From the NCBI GenBank assembly GCA_046091905.1, contig JBJTCN010000080.1, positions 1 through 12,365 of the forward strand: a DNA stretch of 12,365 nucleotides, written 5' to 3'. The notes under the pieces were generated by a model that did not search any database, was not told the DNA's origin, and worked only from the letters and a program-made list of their open reading frames with translations. A program made the position numbers and the translations under genes. The DNA comes from ZLKRG08 sp046091905. Its GTDB lineage: Bacteria; Actinomycetota; Actinomycetes; Nanopelagicales; Nanopelagicaceae. Below are positions 1 to 6,187 of the stretch, piece by piece. Numbering within the stretch: position 1 is the stretch's first letter; each line of letters opens with the position of its first letter.

Positions 1-195
1 AAGCGCGTGCTTGCAGTTGAAGATACTTCAACAACTGGCGGATCAGTATTGACTGCAGTTGAAGCGCTTAAAGAAGCTGGCGCGATTGTGGTTGGCGTTG
101 CAGTAATCGTAGAACGCGGCGCGGCACCAAAAATTAAAGAAGCCGGTCTTGAATACCGCGCGGCTTATCAATTATCTGATTTGGGTCTTAATTAA
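1..195 (+). CDS. pyrE: Orotate phosphoribosyltransferase, 3' end only (partial)
   Basis: The frame is open from the first base of the window to a TAA at 193-195, giving the last 64 residues of a protein that starts outside the window. The piece carries the PRPP-binding signature of type I phosphoribosyltransferases, seen as VEDTSTTGGS near its start. It is followed by an amphipathic VLTAVEALKEAGA helix and a VVGVAVIVERG strand. The wording of this motif and the short tail match PyrE. PyrE makes orotidine 5'-monophosphate from orotate and PRPP in the cytoplasm, in pyrimidine synthesis. Other PRTases share the motif, but the following EALKEAGA and VIVERG segments fit PyrE best. The GTG at 7-9 is an internal valine, not the start. 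The next gene is convergent and ends 1 bp away, leaving no room for a terminator between the stop codons. Confidence 0.85.
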   Translation, partial: KRVLAVEDTSTTGGSVLTAVEALKEAGAIVVGVAVIVERGAAPKIKEAGLEYRAAYQLSDLGLN

Positions 196-196
196 T

Positions 197-835
197 TTAG
201 CTTAAATTTCGTTTGGTATTTGTCTCTTTAATCACTTCGATTGCAACAGGCACCAAACTAAAGATAATAATTAAACCAATAATTGGTAGTAGATATTTAT
301 CTACACTTCCTGAGATTTTATCTCCCAGAAAAATTCCAAGACCGATTACCGATTCCGTCCAAAGTAGCGCACCAATCACGTTATAAGTAAAGAAAGCGCG
401 CGCTGGCACCTTCACGATTCCGGCTAGTGGATTAATTAGCGTACGAATAAATGGAATATAGCGCGAAAGAATTAGCGCCTTACCGGTTCCGTATTTACTT
501 AACCATTTCTCAGTAGCTTGTACGCGACGCTGATTAAAAAATCTGCCATCTGGGCGATCAAAATACTTTGGCCCAACTTTGGCGCCAAACCAATAACCAA
601 CTTGCGATCCCACAATTGCCGCAATCGGTGCGCCAATTAATAGCGCGGCTACATTTAAATGCGTTCCTAAAATCTCTTGCGCAGAACTTGATGCTGCGAG
701 CCCTGCGATGAAGAGCAGTGAATCTCCCGGAAAGAAGAGGCCGATCAAAAGACCAGTCTCCGCAAAAATAATTGCCAGGACCCCGATTAGCCCCAAGGTA
801 GTTACGATGGAATGGGCATCGAAAAGATTGGTCAT
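197..835 (-). CDS. DedA-family integral membrane protein (SNARE-associated / VTT domain)
   Basis: A 212-residue protein, normal for the DedA family. It has hydrophobic segments near residues 12-34, 40-50, 62-80, 133-142, 150-171 and 182-200. Family hallmarks are an acidic residue in the first membrane segment (E26, in FAETGL), the FFPGDS re-entrant motif at 34-39, a GSQVGYWFGAKVG segment at 76-88, and the SRYIPFIRT motif at 124-132 with R125 and R131. DedA proteins are inner-membrane proteins tied to proton-motive-force homeostasis. Some members act as undecaprenyl-phosphate or phospholipid translocases. Which lipid this one handles cannot be read from the sequence. The ATG at 833-835 has no Shine-Dalgarno sequence, but a TAGGCT box lies exactly 6 nt upstream, which suggests a leaderless mRNA. 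It is divergent from the alpha-galactosidase and probably unrelated to it in function. Confidence 0.9.
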   Translation of the reverse strand: MTNLFDAHSIVTTLGLIGVLAIIFAETGLLIGLFFPGDSLLFIAGLAASSSAQEILGTHLNVAALLIGAPIAAIVGSQVGYWFGAKVGPKYFDRPDGRFFNQRRVQATEKWLSKYGTGKALILSRYIPFIRTLINPLAGIVKVPARAFFTYNVIGALLWTESVIGLGIFLGDKISGSVDKYLLPIIGLIIIFSLVPVAIEVIKETNTKRNLS

Positions 836-841
836 GCGTGA

Positions 842-847
842 AGCCTA
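842..847 (-). promoter_or_regulatory. Putative -10 box for leaderless dedA transcript
   Basis: Read on the minus strand, TAGGCT is followed by 6 nt (TCACGC) and then the dedA ATG. This fits the actinobacterial TANNNT box with transcription starting at or beside the start codon. No purine-rich ribosome binding site is present. No convincing -35 is seen; the hexamer 17 nt upstream reads TACTTA. The box overlaps the putative -35 of the divergent alpha-galactosidase promoter. Confidence 0.45.
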
Positions 848-874
848 AACAAAAAGCCACTATTTAAGTAGCAT
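846..874 (+). promoter_or_regulatory. Putative leaderless promoter of the alpha-galactosidase gene
   Basis: TAAACA (846-851, 4 of 6 matches to TTGACA) is followed by a 17-nt spacer and TAGCAT (869-874). Then come 6 nt (TCCTAA) and the GTG start at 881. There is no Shine-Dalgarno sequence. Spacing and sequence match an actinobacterial leaderless promoter. The -35 overlaps the -10 of dedA on the other strand, so RNA polymerase probably cannot occupy both promoters at once (inference). Confidence 0.45.
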
Positions 875-880
875 TCCTAA

Positions 881-2968
881 GTGCCAATTCATCTTTGCAA
901 TGGTGGAACTTCCCTAGTGCTAAACCAGGTCGATGAGACCTTAGAAATCGCGCATTGGGGCCAAGCATTGCCATCAGTTACCGATGCTTCGCTGCTTGCT
1001 ACCAAGCGCGCAATTGCACACGGTGATTTAGATGTAAATCCACGCAATTTAATACTGCGCGAACATAGCCGCGGCTGGCGTGGGCATCCTGCGCTTCGTG
1101 GACATCGCGCCGGTAAATCAGTATCTAATTACTTTGCACTTACCAAACATGAAGCAAGTAAAGATTCTTTAACTGCGCACTTCGAGGATAAATTAGCCGG
1201 GCTAGAAATTGAAATTAATTACAATCTGGATCAATTTGGAATTCTCACGGTACAAAGCACAATTAAGAATGTTGCAGAGGGAGATTATTACTTAGAGCAT
1301 CTCTTAAATTGGTTGCCACTTGCACCGCAAGCAGATGAGATTTTAGATTTTTATGGCCATTGGTCTAAAGAGCGCCAAATGCAACGCCGTCCACTTGACT
1401 ATGGTTTAACTTCTAGAGAAATTTTTGAAGGTCGCACCGGACATGATTACACCATCACTCAAATTGCCTTAAATAAATCGACCAATTTCCGTTGCGGCGA
1501 AGCTTGGTCAATGGCCGTTGCTTGGAGTGGTAACAACATCCATCACGTAGAAAAGTTAATTGACGATAATCTTTCAATTGGCGCTGGTGAATATTTATTA
1601 CCTGGTGAAATTATTTTAATTAAGGGGCAGAGCTACACCACTCCAAAGGTAATTGCCGCATATTCAGGCGAAGGTTTAGATGGTTTAACTAATCGTCACT
1701 ACGGACATATTCGTGCGCGCGCTAAACATCCAAAGAGTCCTCGCCCGCTAACTTTAAATTTATGGGAAGCGGTCTACTTTGATCATGACTTTGCCAAACT
1801 ATCTGCAATGGTGGGAAAAGCGTCTGAAATTGGCGTAGAACGTGTGGTTCTAGATGATGGCTGGTTTGGTGCGCGGCGAAATGATCGCCAAGGACTTGGT
1901 GATTGGGTAGTCAGCAAAGAGGTCTGGCCAAATGGTTTAAAACCGCTGGCAGATTTAGTTAATTCAAAGGGCATGCAATTTGGATTGTGGTTTGAGGGCG
2001 AGATGTTGCAGCTTGATTCCGATCTATATCGTGCACATCCAGATTGGCTATTACAAGAACCAGGGCGAATGCCAGTCTTTGGCCGCGCGCAACAAGTTTT
2101 AGATTTAACTAAACCCGCTGCTTATAACCAAGTACTGGAACAAGTTGATGTAGTTTTGAAATCTTGCAACATTTCTTACATCAAATGGGATCACAATCGA
2201 TCAATTTCAGATCCAATTAGCGATGGTCGCCCAGCGGTACATAATCAGACTAATGCAATTTATAACTTGTTTGATGAATTAAAAAAGCGCAATCCAGGTT
2301 TGGAGATTGAAAGTTGCAGCTCTGGCGGTGGACGCATTGATTTAGGAATGATCGAACATGCAGATCGCTTCTGGACTTCAGATCAAAATGATCCACTTGA
2401 GCGCCAAAGTATTCAACGATGGACTGCAATGGTGATTCCACCAGAACTTTTAGGTACGCATGTTGGTCCAACACATGGACATCAAACACATCGCACTGCT
2501 GATATTCGTTTCCGTGTTTTAAATGCGCTCTTTGGCCATGCCGGAATTGAATGGAATATCCTGGAAGCAACCGAAGCAGAGCAAGCTGTATTAAGAGATT
2601 ACATCGCCTTTTATAAAAAGTATCGCCAATTAATTCATAGCGGCAATATTTCGCGCGCAGATGTCGGCAATGCTTATCTTTACGGCACCATCGCGCAAGA
2701 TAAATCCGAAGCACTCTTTACCTATATGCAATTAGCTACGGCAGATGGCTTTCTCTCTAAGAGCGCGCAGCTTGCGGGCCTAGATCCAAATCGGACTTAT
2801 CGGGTAAAAGCCATTGGACATTTAAGTTCCGACGATTTGATTCAACGCAGCTACCCAGGTTGGTGGCCAGAACTAGCGATTTCCGGCGCAGAATTAGCCA
2901 CTTTTGGCCTTGAGATGCCAGGGCTTCGTCCGCAACAAGGGCTGCTCTTGCACCTTTCCGCAATGTGA
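881..2968 (+). CDS. GH36 alpha-galactosidase (cytoplasmic)
   Basis: A 695-residue protein typical of the long bacterial GH36 alpha-galactosidases, which remove terminal alpha-1,6-linked galactose from melibiose, raffinose-type sugars and galactomannan fragments. The N-terminal half (about 1-285) is the beta-sandwich domain. The catalytic barrel begins near LNLWEAVYF (292-300) and LDDGWFG (324-330). The likely nucleophile is D437 in YIKWDHNR. The substrate-binding CSSGGGR loop is at 479-485. The likely acid/base is D501 in WTSDQNDPLER. The C-terminal roughly 100 residues form the usual small beta domain. There is no signal peptide, so it should act on imported sugar. The start is GTG 881, chosen because a TAGCAT box sits 6 nt upstream; no Shine-Dalgarno is present. 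The gene lies 99 bp upstream of an ABC sugar transporter operon in the same direction. Exact substrate is inferred from family only. Confidence 0.93.
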   Translation: MPIHLCNGGTSLVLNQVDETLEIAHWGQALPSVTDASLLATKRAIAHGDLDVNPRNLILREHSRGWRGHPALRGHRAGKSVSNYFALTKHEASKDSLTAHFEDKLAGLEIEINYNLDQFGILTVQSTIKNVAEGDYYLEHLLNWLPLAPQADEILDFYGHWSKERQMQRRPLDYGLTSREIFEGRTGHDYTITQIALNKSTNFRCGEAWSMAVAWSGNNIHHVEKLIDDNLSIGAGEYLLPGEIILIKGQSYTTPKVIAAYSGEGLDGLTNRHYGHIRARAKHPKSPRPLTLNLWEAVYFDHDFAKLSAMVGKASEIGVERVVLDDGWFGARRNDRQGLGDWVVSKEVWPNGLKPLADLVNSKGMQFGLWFEGEMLQLDSDLYRAHPDWLLQEPGRMPVFGRAQQVLDLTKPAAYNQVLEQVDVVLKSCNISYIKWDHNRSISDPISDGRPAVHNQTNAIYNLFDELKKRNPGLEIESCSSGGGRIDLGMIEHADRFWTSDQNDPLERQSIQRWTAMVIPPELLGTHVGPTHGHQTHRTADIRFRVLNALFGHAGIEWNILEATEAEQAVLRDYIAFYKKYRQLIHSGNISRADVGNAYLYGTIAQDKSEALFTYMQLATADGFLSKSAQLAGLDPNRTYRVKAIGHLSSDDLIQRSYPGWWPELAISGAELATFGLEMPGLRPQQGLLLHLSAM

Positions 2969-2983
2969 AAATAATTGAAATAT

Positions 2984-3006
2984 CCTAGAAAACCACCCCT
3001 TTTAGG
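2984..3006 (+). other. Weak stem-loop between alpha-galactosidase and binding-protein genes
   Basis: CCTA-g-AAA pairs with TTTTAGG around a C-rich loop, a 7-bp stem with one bulged G, starting 16 nt after the alpha-galactosidase stop. No T-run follows, so it is a poor intrinsic terminator. It may mark partial separation of the alpha-galactosidase transcript from the transporter operon, or mean nothing. Confidence 0.2.
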
Positions 3007-3014
3007 CGTAGTTT
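2986..3014 (+). promoter_or_regulatory. Possible promoter of the sugar-transporter operon
   Basis: TAGAAA (2986-2991, 4 of 6 to TTGACA), a 17-nt spacer and TAGTTT (3009-3014, TANNNT type) lie upstream of the binding-protein gene. This would give a leader of about 45 nt containing the 8-bp palindrome TCGATCGA (3035-3042). A second TAGTTT at 3023-3028 is an alternative -10 but lacks a -35. The call is weak, because A/T-rich spacers often contain such boxes by chance. Confidence 0.25.
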
Positions 3015-3067
3015 CGACTCACTAGTTTTACTAATCGATCGAAGTGGCTAGTAGAAAAGGAAGTTCA

Positions 3068-4363
3068 ATGACGAACGAAAAAAGCGTTTCACGACGTTCC
3101 GTTCTAAAAGGCGCAGCTGTTGGCGGCGTCGGACTTGCAGCAGGTGCAGGCTTACTTGCAGGATGTAGCAAGAAAAATACAGATCCAGTTACTTTCACAG
3201 TTCGCGGTACCAGCGAATCTGGCATCAAGATTGCACAAGCAGTTAACGATGCATACACAAAGAAGACTGGCGTAGAGATCACACAGCAAGCAGTTGAATC
3301 AGATCCATTCCAAAACGGTATTTCACAATACCTACAGGGAACTCCTGACGATGTATTCGGCTGGATGGCTGGATGGCGTACCAACTTCTACGCATCACAA
3401 GGTCTATTCCATGATGTTTCAGATAACATCAAGAATCTTGGCGATCAACTAACCGCTGCAGTTGTACAGGGTGCTACAAATCCTGGCGACAGCAAGCAGT
3501 ACATCATTCCAACAACTTACTATCCATGGGGACTTCACTATCGCAAGTCAACCATGCAAGCAGTTGGACAAGATCCAGAGAATATTGCAACTTGGGATGA
3601 CCTAATGAAGGTTATGGAAGCTACCAAGAAGAAGGGCCTAGTCGCTTACCCAATGGGTAATAAGGGCGGTTGGGAAGCAATGGGTACATTCGACGTAATC
3701 AACGCACGCGTTAATGGTTACCAGTACCACATCGATCTTCTAAACGGTAAGGCAAAGTGGACTGATGCAAAGACACTAGAAACATTTAAGTATTTTGCAA
3801 TGTTGGTTCCTTATATGAATGCTAATAAGAATGACATCGAATGGGATGGCATGCGCGATCTTCTACTACAGAAGAAGGCTGGCGTAATGATGATGGGTTC
3901 TTGGTTCGCTAATGATTTCAAGGCTCAATCACAAGAAGATTACGACGATCTATGGATCGTGCCGTTCCCAGAAATCAATCCAGAGTTCAAGCGCGATTCA
4001 ATCGATGCTCCTCTTGATGGTATCTGCGTTGCTGCAAACAGCAAGAATCCAGATGGTGGCGCAGGACTTGCAGAGTTCTGGGGTTCAGAAGAGGGAATGA
4101 TTGCTGCGCAAGGTGCTGGCGATACTTCTCTATATGTAAACACCAAGATGGATACCTCTTCATACGATGCATTCAACAAGCAGAAGCTTGCAGTTCTTGC
4201 TGAAGCGAATAACATCATGTTCTTCCTTGATCGCGATTGCCGTAACGATTTCGCATCAACGGTTGCAGGTCCAGCACTTCAGAACTTCTTGAAGAATCCA
4301 AAGGATGTCAACAAGATCACTGAATCAATGCAACAGCAATGGGATGCGCTACCAGCACTTTAA
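3068..4363 (+). CDS. ABC transporter sugar-binding lipoprotein (family 1 solute-binding protein, Tat-type signal)
   Basis: A 431-residue periplasm-facing sugar-binding protein of the carbohydrate-uptake (CUT1, MalE/UgpB-like) group. It is lipid-anchored to the outer face of the membrane and hands its ligand to the two permeases downstream. The N-terminus has a twin-arginine motif (SRRSVLKG, R9-R10), a glycine/alanine-rich hydrophobic stretch and a lipobox LAGC with the acylated cysteine at C33. The mature part begins SKKN. The body shows typical family segments, such as VFGWMAGWRTNFYA, YYPWGLHYRKS and GVMMMGSWFANDF. The ATG at 3068 is preferred over the GTG at 3044, because AAGGA (3057-3061) is spaced 6 nt from the ATG and the signal peptide then has normal length. 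Lysine is coded mostly by AAG here, unlike the glycosidase genes, which hints at high expression. The ligand is inferred from the flanking galactosidases and not proven. Confidence 0.92.
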   Translation: MTNEKSVSRRSVLKGAAVGGVGLAAGAGLLAGCSKKNTDPVTFTVRGTSESGIKIAQAVNDAYTKKTGVEITQQAVESDPFQNGISQYLQGTPDDVFGWMAGWRTNFYASQGLFHDVSDNIKNLGDQLTAAVVQGATNPGDSKQYIIPTTYYPWGLHYRKSTMQAVGQDPENIATWDDLMKVMEATKKKGLVAYPMGNKGGWEAMGTFDVINARVNGYQYHIDLLNGKAKWTDAKTLETFKYFAMLVPYMNANKNDIEWDGMRDLLLQKKAGVMMMGSWFANDFKAQSQEDYDDLWIVPFPEINPEFKRDSIDAPLDGICVAANSKNPDGGAGLAEFWGSEEGMIAAQGAGDTSLYVNTKMDTSSYDAFNKQKLAVLAEANNIMFFLDRDCRNDFASTVAGPALQNFLKNPKDVNKITESMQQQWDALPAL

Positions 4364-4381
4364 TTAGTGTTGCATAAACGC

Positions 4382-4387
4382 TATATT
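4382..4387 (+). promoter_or_regulatory. Putative -10 box (TATATT) before the first permease
   Basis: TATATT lies 7 nt upstream of GTG 4395 and 18 nt after the binding-protein stop codon. It matches the leaderless TANNNT pattern and 5 of 6 bases of TATAAT. No good -35 is present, and no Shine-Dalgarno precedes the permease start. It may give the permease genes their own transcript in addition to read-through. Confidence 0.35.
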
Positions 4388-4394
4388 GCGCTTT

Positions 4395-5306
4395 GTGAAG
4401 ACGACGGCCACGAGAAAAAAATCTCGTGGCCGTCGTGCTGCATTCTCTAAACAAGATCGTGCAACGTTAACTGCTTTTGTTGGAGTGCCAACATTCCTGC
4501 ATATTGCAATGATTTGGATTCCAGCGTTAATGACCGTGGCGCTTTCATTTACCTATTGGAATGGTATTCAGTTATCCAATATTCGTTGGGCCGGTATCAA
4601 TAATTACATCACCATCTTTACCAAGACCCCAGTTTTCTGGCAAGCGTTATGGCATAACGTCATTTGGTTAATCTTCTTTAGCGTAGTTGCAACTCCACTT
4701 GGCGTATTGCTGGCATATCAGATTGATCGCAAAATTCGCGGCCATAAGATTTATGAATCCATTTATTATTTACCAGTTGTACTTTCACTTGCCGTAATCG
4801 GAATCATCTGGCAATTCATGTTAGGCCCAGGTGGATTTTTACAAGGCATCATGGGTCGCGGCATTGAAAATGCGATTCCGATCTTTAGTAATGACAAAAT
4901 CAATACTTGGGTGATTCTGGCGCTAGCTTCCTGGCGCCATATCGGTTACATCATGCTGCTTTATTTAGCGGGGCTAAAGAGCGTGGATCCTTCACTTCGC
5001 GAAGCGGCATCCATTGATGGTGCTACCGAATGGCAGGCCTTTAAGCGCGTGATCTTTCCGTCCCTGGCATCGGTTAACACCATCGTGCTGGTTATTACCG
5101 TGATTGATTCGCTGCGCGCCTTCGATTTAATTTACATAATTTACGGAACCAGTACTGGTTGGCCGATCTTAGGCATGTTGGTCTTCCAGAATATTTATGG
5201 CCAATCCGCATCCATGCTGGGCGCGGCCTACGCTGTGGTGCTCTTGGTTTTAAGTATTACCCCAATTATTTTCTACTTGCGCACCGTATTTAAGGAAGAA
5301 AAATGA
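4395..5306 (+). CDS. ABC sugar transporter permease, MalF/UgpA type
   Basis: A 303-residue inner-membrane subunit with a basic cytoplasmic tail and six membrane segments, at about 28-52, 84-107, 120-143, 171-194, 227-250 and 274-295. The EAA loop that contacts the ATPase is clear between segments four and five: REAASIDGA starting near residue 202, followed by RVIFPSL. It pairs with the second permease to form the channel that takes sugar from the upstream binding protein. The start is uncertain. TTG 4386 would add three residues; GTG 4395 is chosen because TATATT lies 7 nt before it. GTG 4485 would remove the whole basic tail. A perfect 15-bp inverted repeat (4401-4436) lies just inside the frame and encodes the tail (TTATRKKSRGRR). 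The gene overlaps the next permease by 4 bp (ATGA), so the two are translationally coupled. Confidence 0.9.
   Translation: MKTTATRKKSRGRRAAFSKQDRATLTAFVGVPTFLHIAMIWIPALMTVALSFTYWNGIQLSNIRWAGINNYITIFTKTPVFWQALWHNVIWLIFFSVVATPLGVLLAYQIDRKIRGHKIYESIYYLPVVLSLAVIGIIWQFMLGPGGFLQGIMGRGIENAIPIFSNDKINTWVILALASWRHIGYIMLLYLAGLKSVDPSLREAASIDGATEWQAFKRVIFPSLASVNTIVLVITVIDSLRAFDLIYIIYGTSTGWPILGMLVFQNIYGQSASMLGAAYAVVLLVLSITPIIFYLRTVFKEEK
4401..4436 (+). repeat. Perfect 15-bp inverted repeat (stem-loop) at the permease gene start
   Basis: ACGACGGCCACGAGA (4401-4415) and its exact reverse complement TCTCGTGGCCGTCGT (4422-4436) flank a six-A loop. The stem starts 3 nt after the GTG 4395 codon and is by far the strongest hairpin seen in the window. 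No T-run follows, so it is not a classic intrinsic terminator. Placed between the abundant binding-protein message and the membrane subunits, it could protect the 3' end of the upstream mRNA or damp permease translation. Such hairpins are known between binding-protein and permease genes in ABC operons; the role here is inferred. Confidence 0.85.
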
Positions 5307-6181
5307 CGGTCATCGATAAGAAATATAAGAATGCGCAGAAGCGTAAAGATGCCTTTATCTCTACCTTTATCGGTTTCTTCGCCTTTGTCTGGTTATTTCC
5401 AATTCTTTGGACCATCTGGACTTCGCTACGTCCATATCAAGACATTATTGAAAATGGCGTCTTTAGCTGGCCAAGACATATAAATCTTTACAACTACTTC
5501 GAAGCCTTCCGCTTGATGAATATTCTGCGCTACTTAGCAAATTCATTTATCGTGGCGATCCCGGGCGTAATTCTGACGCTCTTCTTTGGTTCGCTACTTG
5601 CTTTCGTAGTTACCCGCTACTCATTTAGATTCAATTTATACATGTTGCTGCTCTTTACCGCCGGCAACTTGCTACCAGTGCAGTTGGTTTATGCACCGTT
5701 ATTTAAGATTTATATCTGGATCGGTGATTTGGTCGGCAATCGCACCGTGCTTTATGACAGCTACTGGGGTTTGATTTTAATTCACGTAGCTTTCCAAGTC
5801 GGATTTGCTACTTTCGTACTCTCTTCTTACATGAAGACGATTCCAAAAGAGATTAGCGAATCTGCCATTGTTGATGGCGCATCAGTATTTACCCATTACT
5901 GGAGGGTGATCTTGCCGCTCTTGCGTCCACCGCTAGCTGCACTTTCAGTATTGATGACGACTTGGATTTACAACGAATTCTTCTGGGCGATTGTGTTGAT
6001 GAAGACCGATGCCAAACGCCCAATTACCGCTGCTTTAGGCCGCCTACGCGGTGAGTACATCACGGACTTTAATATGTTGGCCGCCGGCGCCATCATGGCC
6101 GCGCTACCTACCTTAATTATTTTCTTTTTAATGAAGAAGCAGTTCGTATCTGGTTTAACAATTGGCTCAACAAAGGGTTAA
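5303..6181 (+). CDS. ABC sugar transporter permease, MalG/UgpE type
   Basis: A 292-residue inner-membrane subunit. Six membrane segments lie near 17-40, 78-103, 112-136, 152-176, 208-232 and 257-278. The EAA loop reads EISESAIVDGAS (183-194) followed by WRVILPLLRPPL, the form typical of the second CUT1 permease. The C-terminus, QFVSGLTIGSTKG, is also the standard ending of this subfamily. It forms the heterodimeric translocation pore with the preceding gene product. The ATG at 5303 overlaps the upstream stop codon as ATGA and has AAGGA (5292-5296) at 6-nt spacing, which fixes the start. No ATP-binding subunit gene follows; the next gene is the beta-galactosidase 6 nt downstream, so all are probably on one transcript. 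Confidence 0.94.
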   Translation: MTVIDKKYKNAQKRKDAFISTFIGFFAFVWLFPILWTIWTSLRPYQDIIENGVFSWPRHINLYNYFEAFRLMNILRYLANSFIVAIPGVILTLFFGSLLAFVVTRYSFRFNLYMLLLFTAGNLLPVQLVYAPLFKIYIWIGDLVGNRTVLYDSYWGLILIHVAFQVGFATFVLSSYMKTIPKEISESAIVDGASVFTHYWRVILPLLRPPLAALSVLMTTWIYNEFFWAIVLMKTDAKRPITAALGRLRGEYITDFNMLAAGAIMAALPTLIIFFLMKKQFVSGLTIGSTKG

Positions 6182-6187
6182 GCGCTA

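Noticed and set aside
2250..2714. 154-codon minus-strand frame within the alpha-galactosidase gene
   Set aside because: It is a shadow of the GH36 catalytic region, with a histidine/cysteine/arginine-rich translation and no family resemblance.
3044..3067. GTG 3044 as start of the binding-protein gene
   Set aside because: It would add eight residues before the Tat signal and has no ribosome site. ATG 3068 has AAGGA at 6-nt spacing and gives a normal signal peptide.
4401..4436. Hairpin as a classic intrinsic terminator of the binding-protein gene
   Set aside because: The stem is strong but GCTGCATT follows rather than a T-run, and the structure lies inside the permease reading frame.
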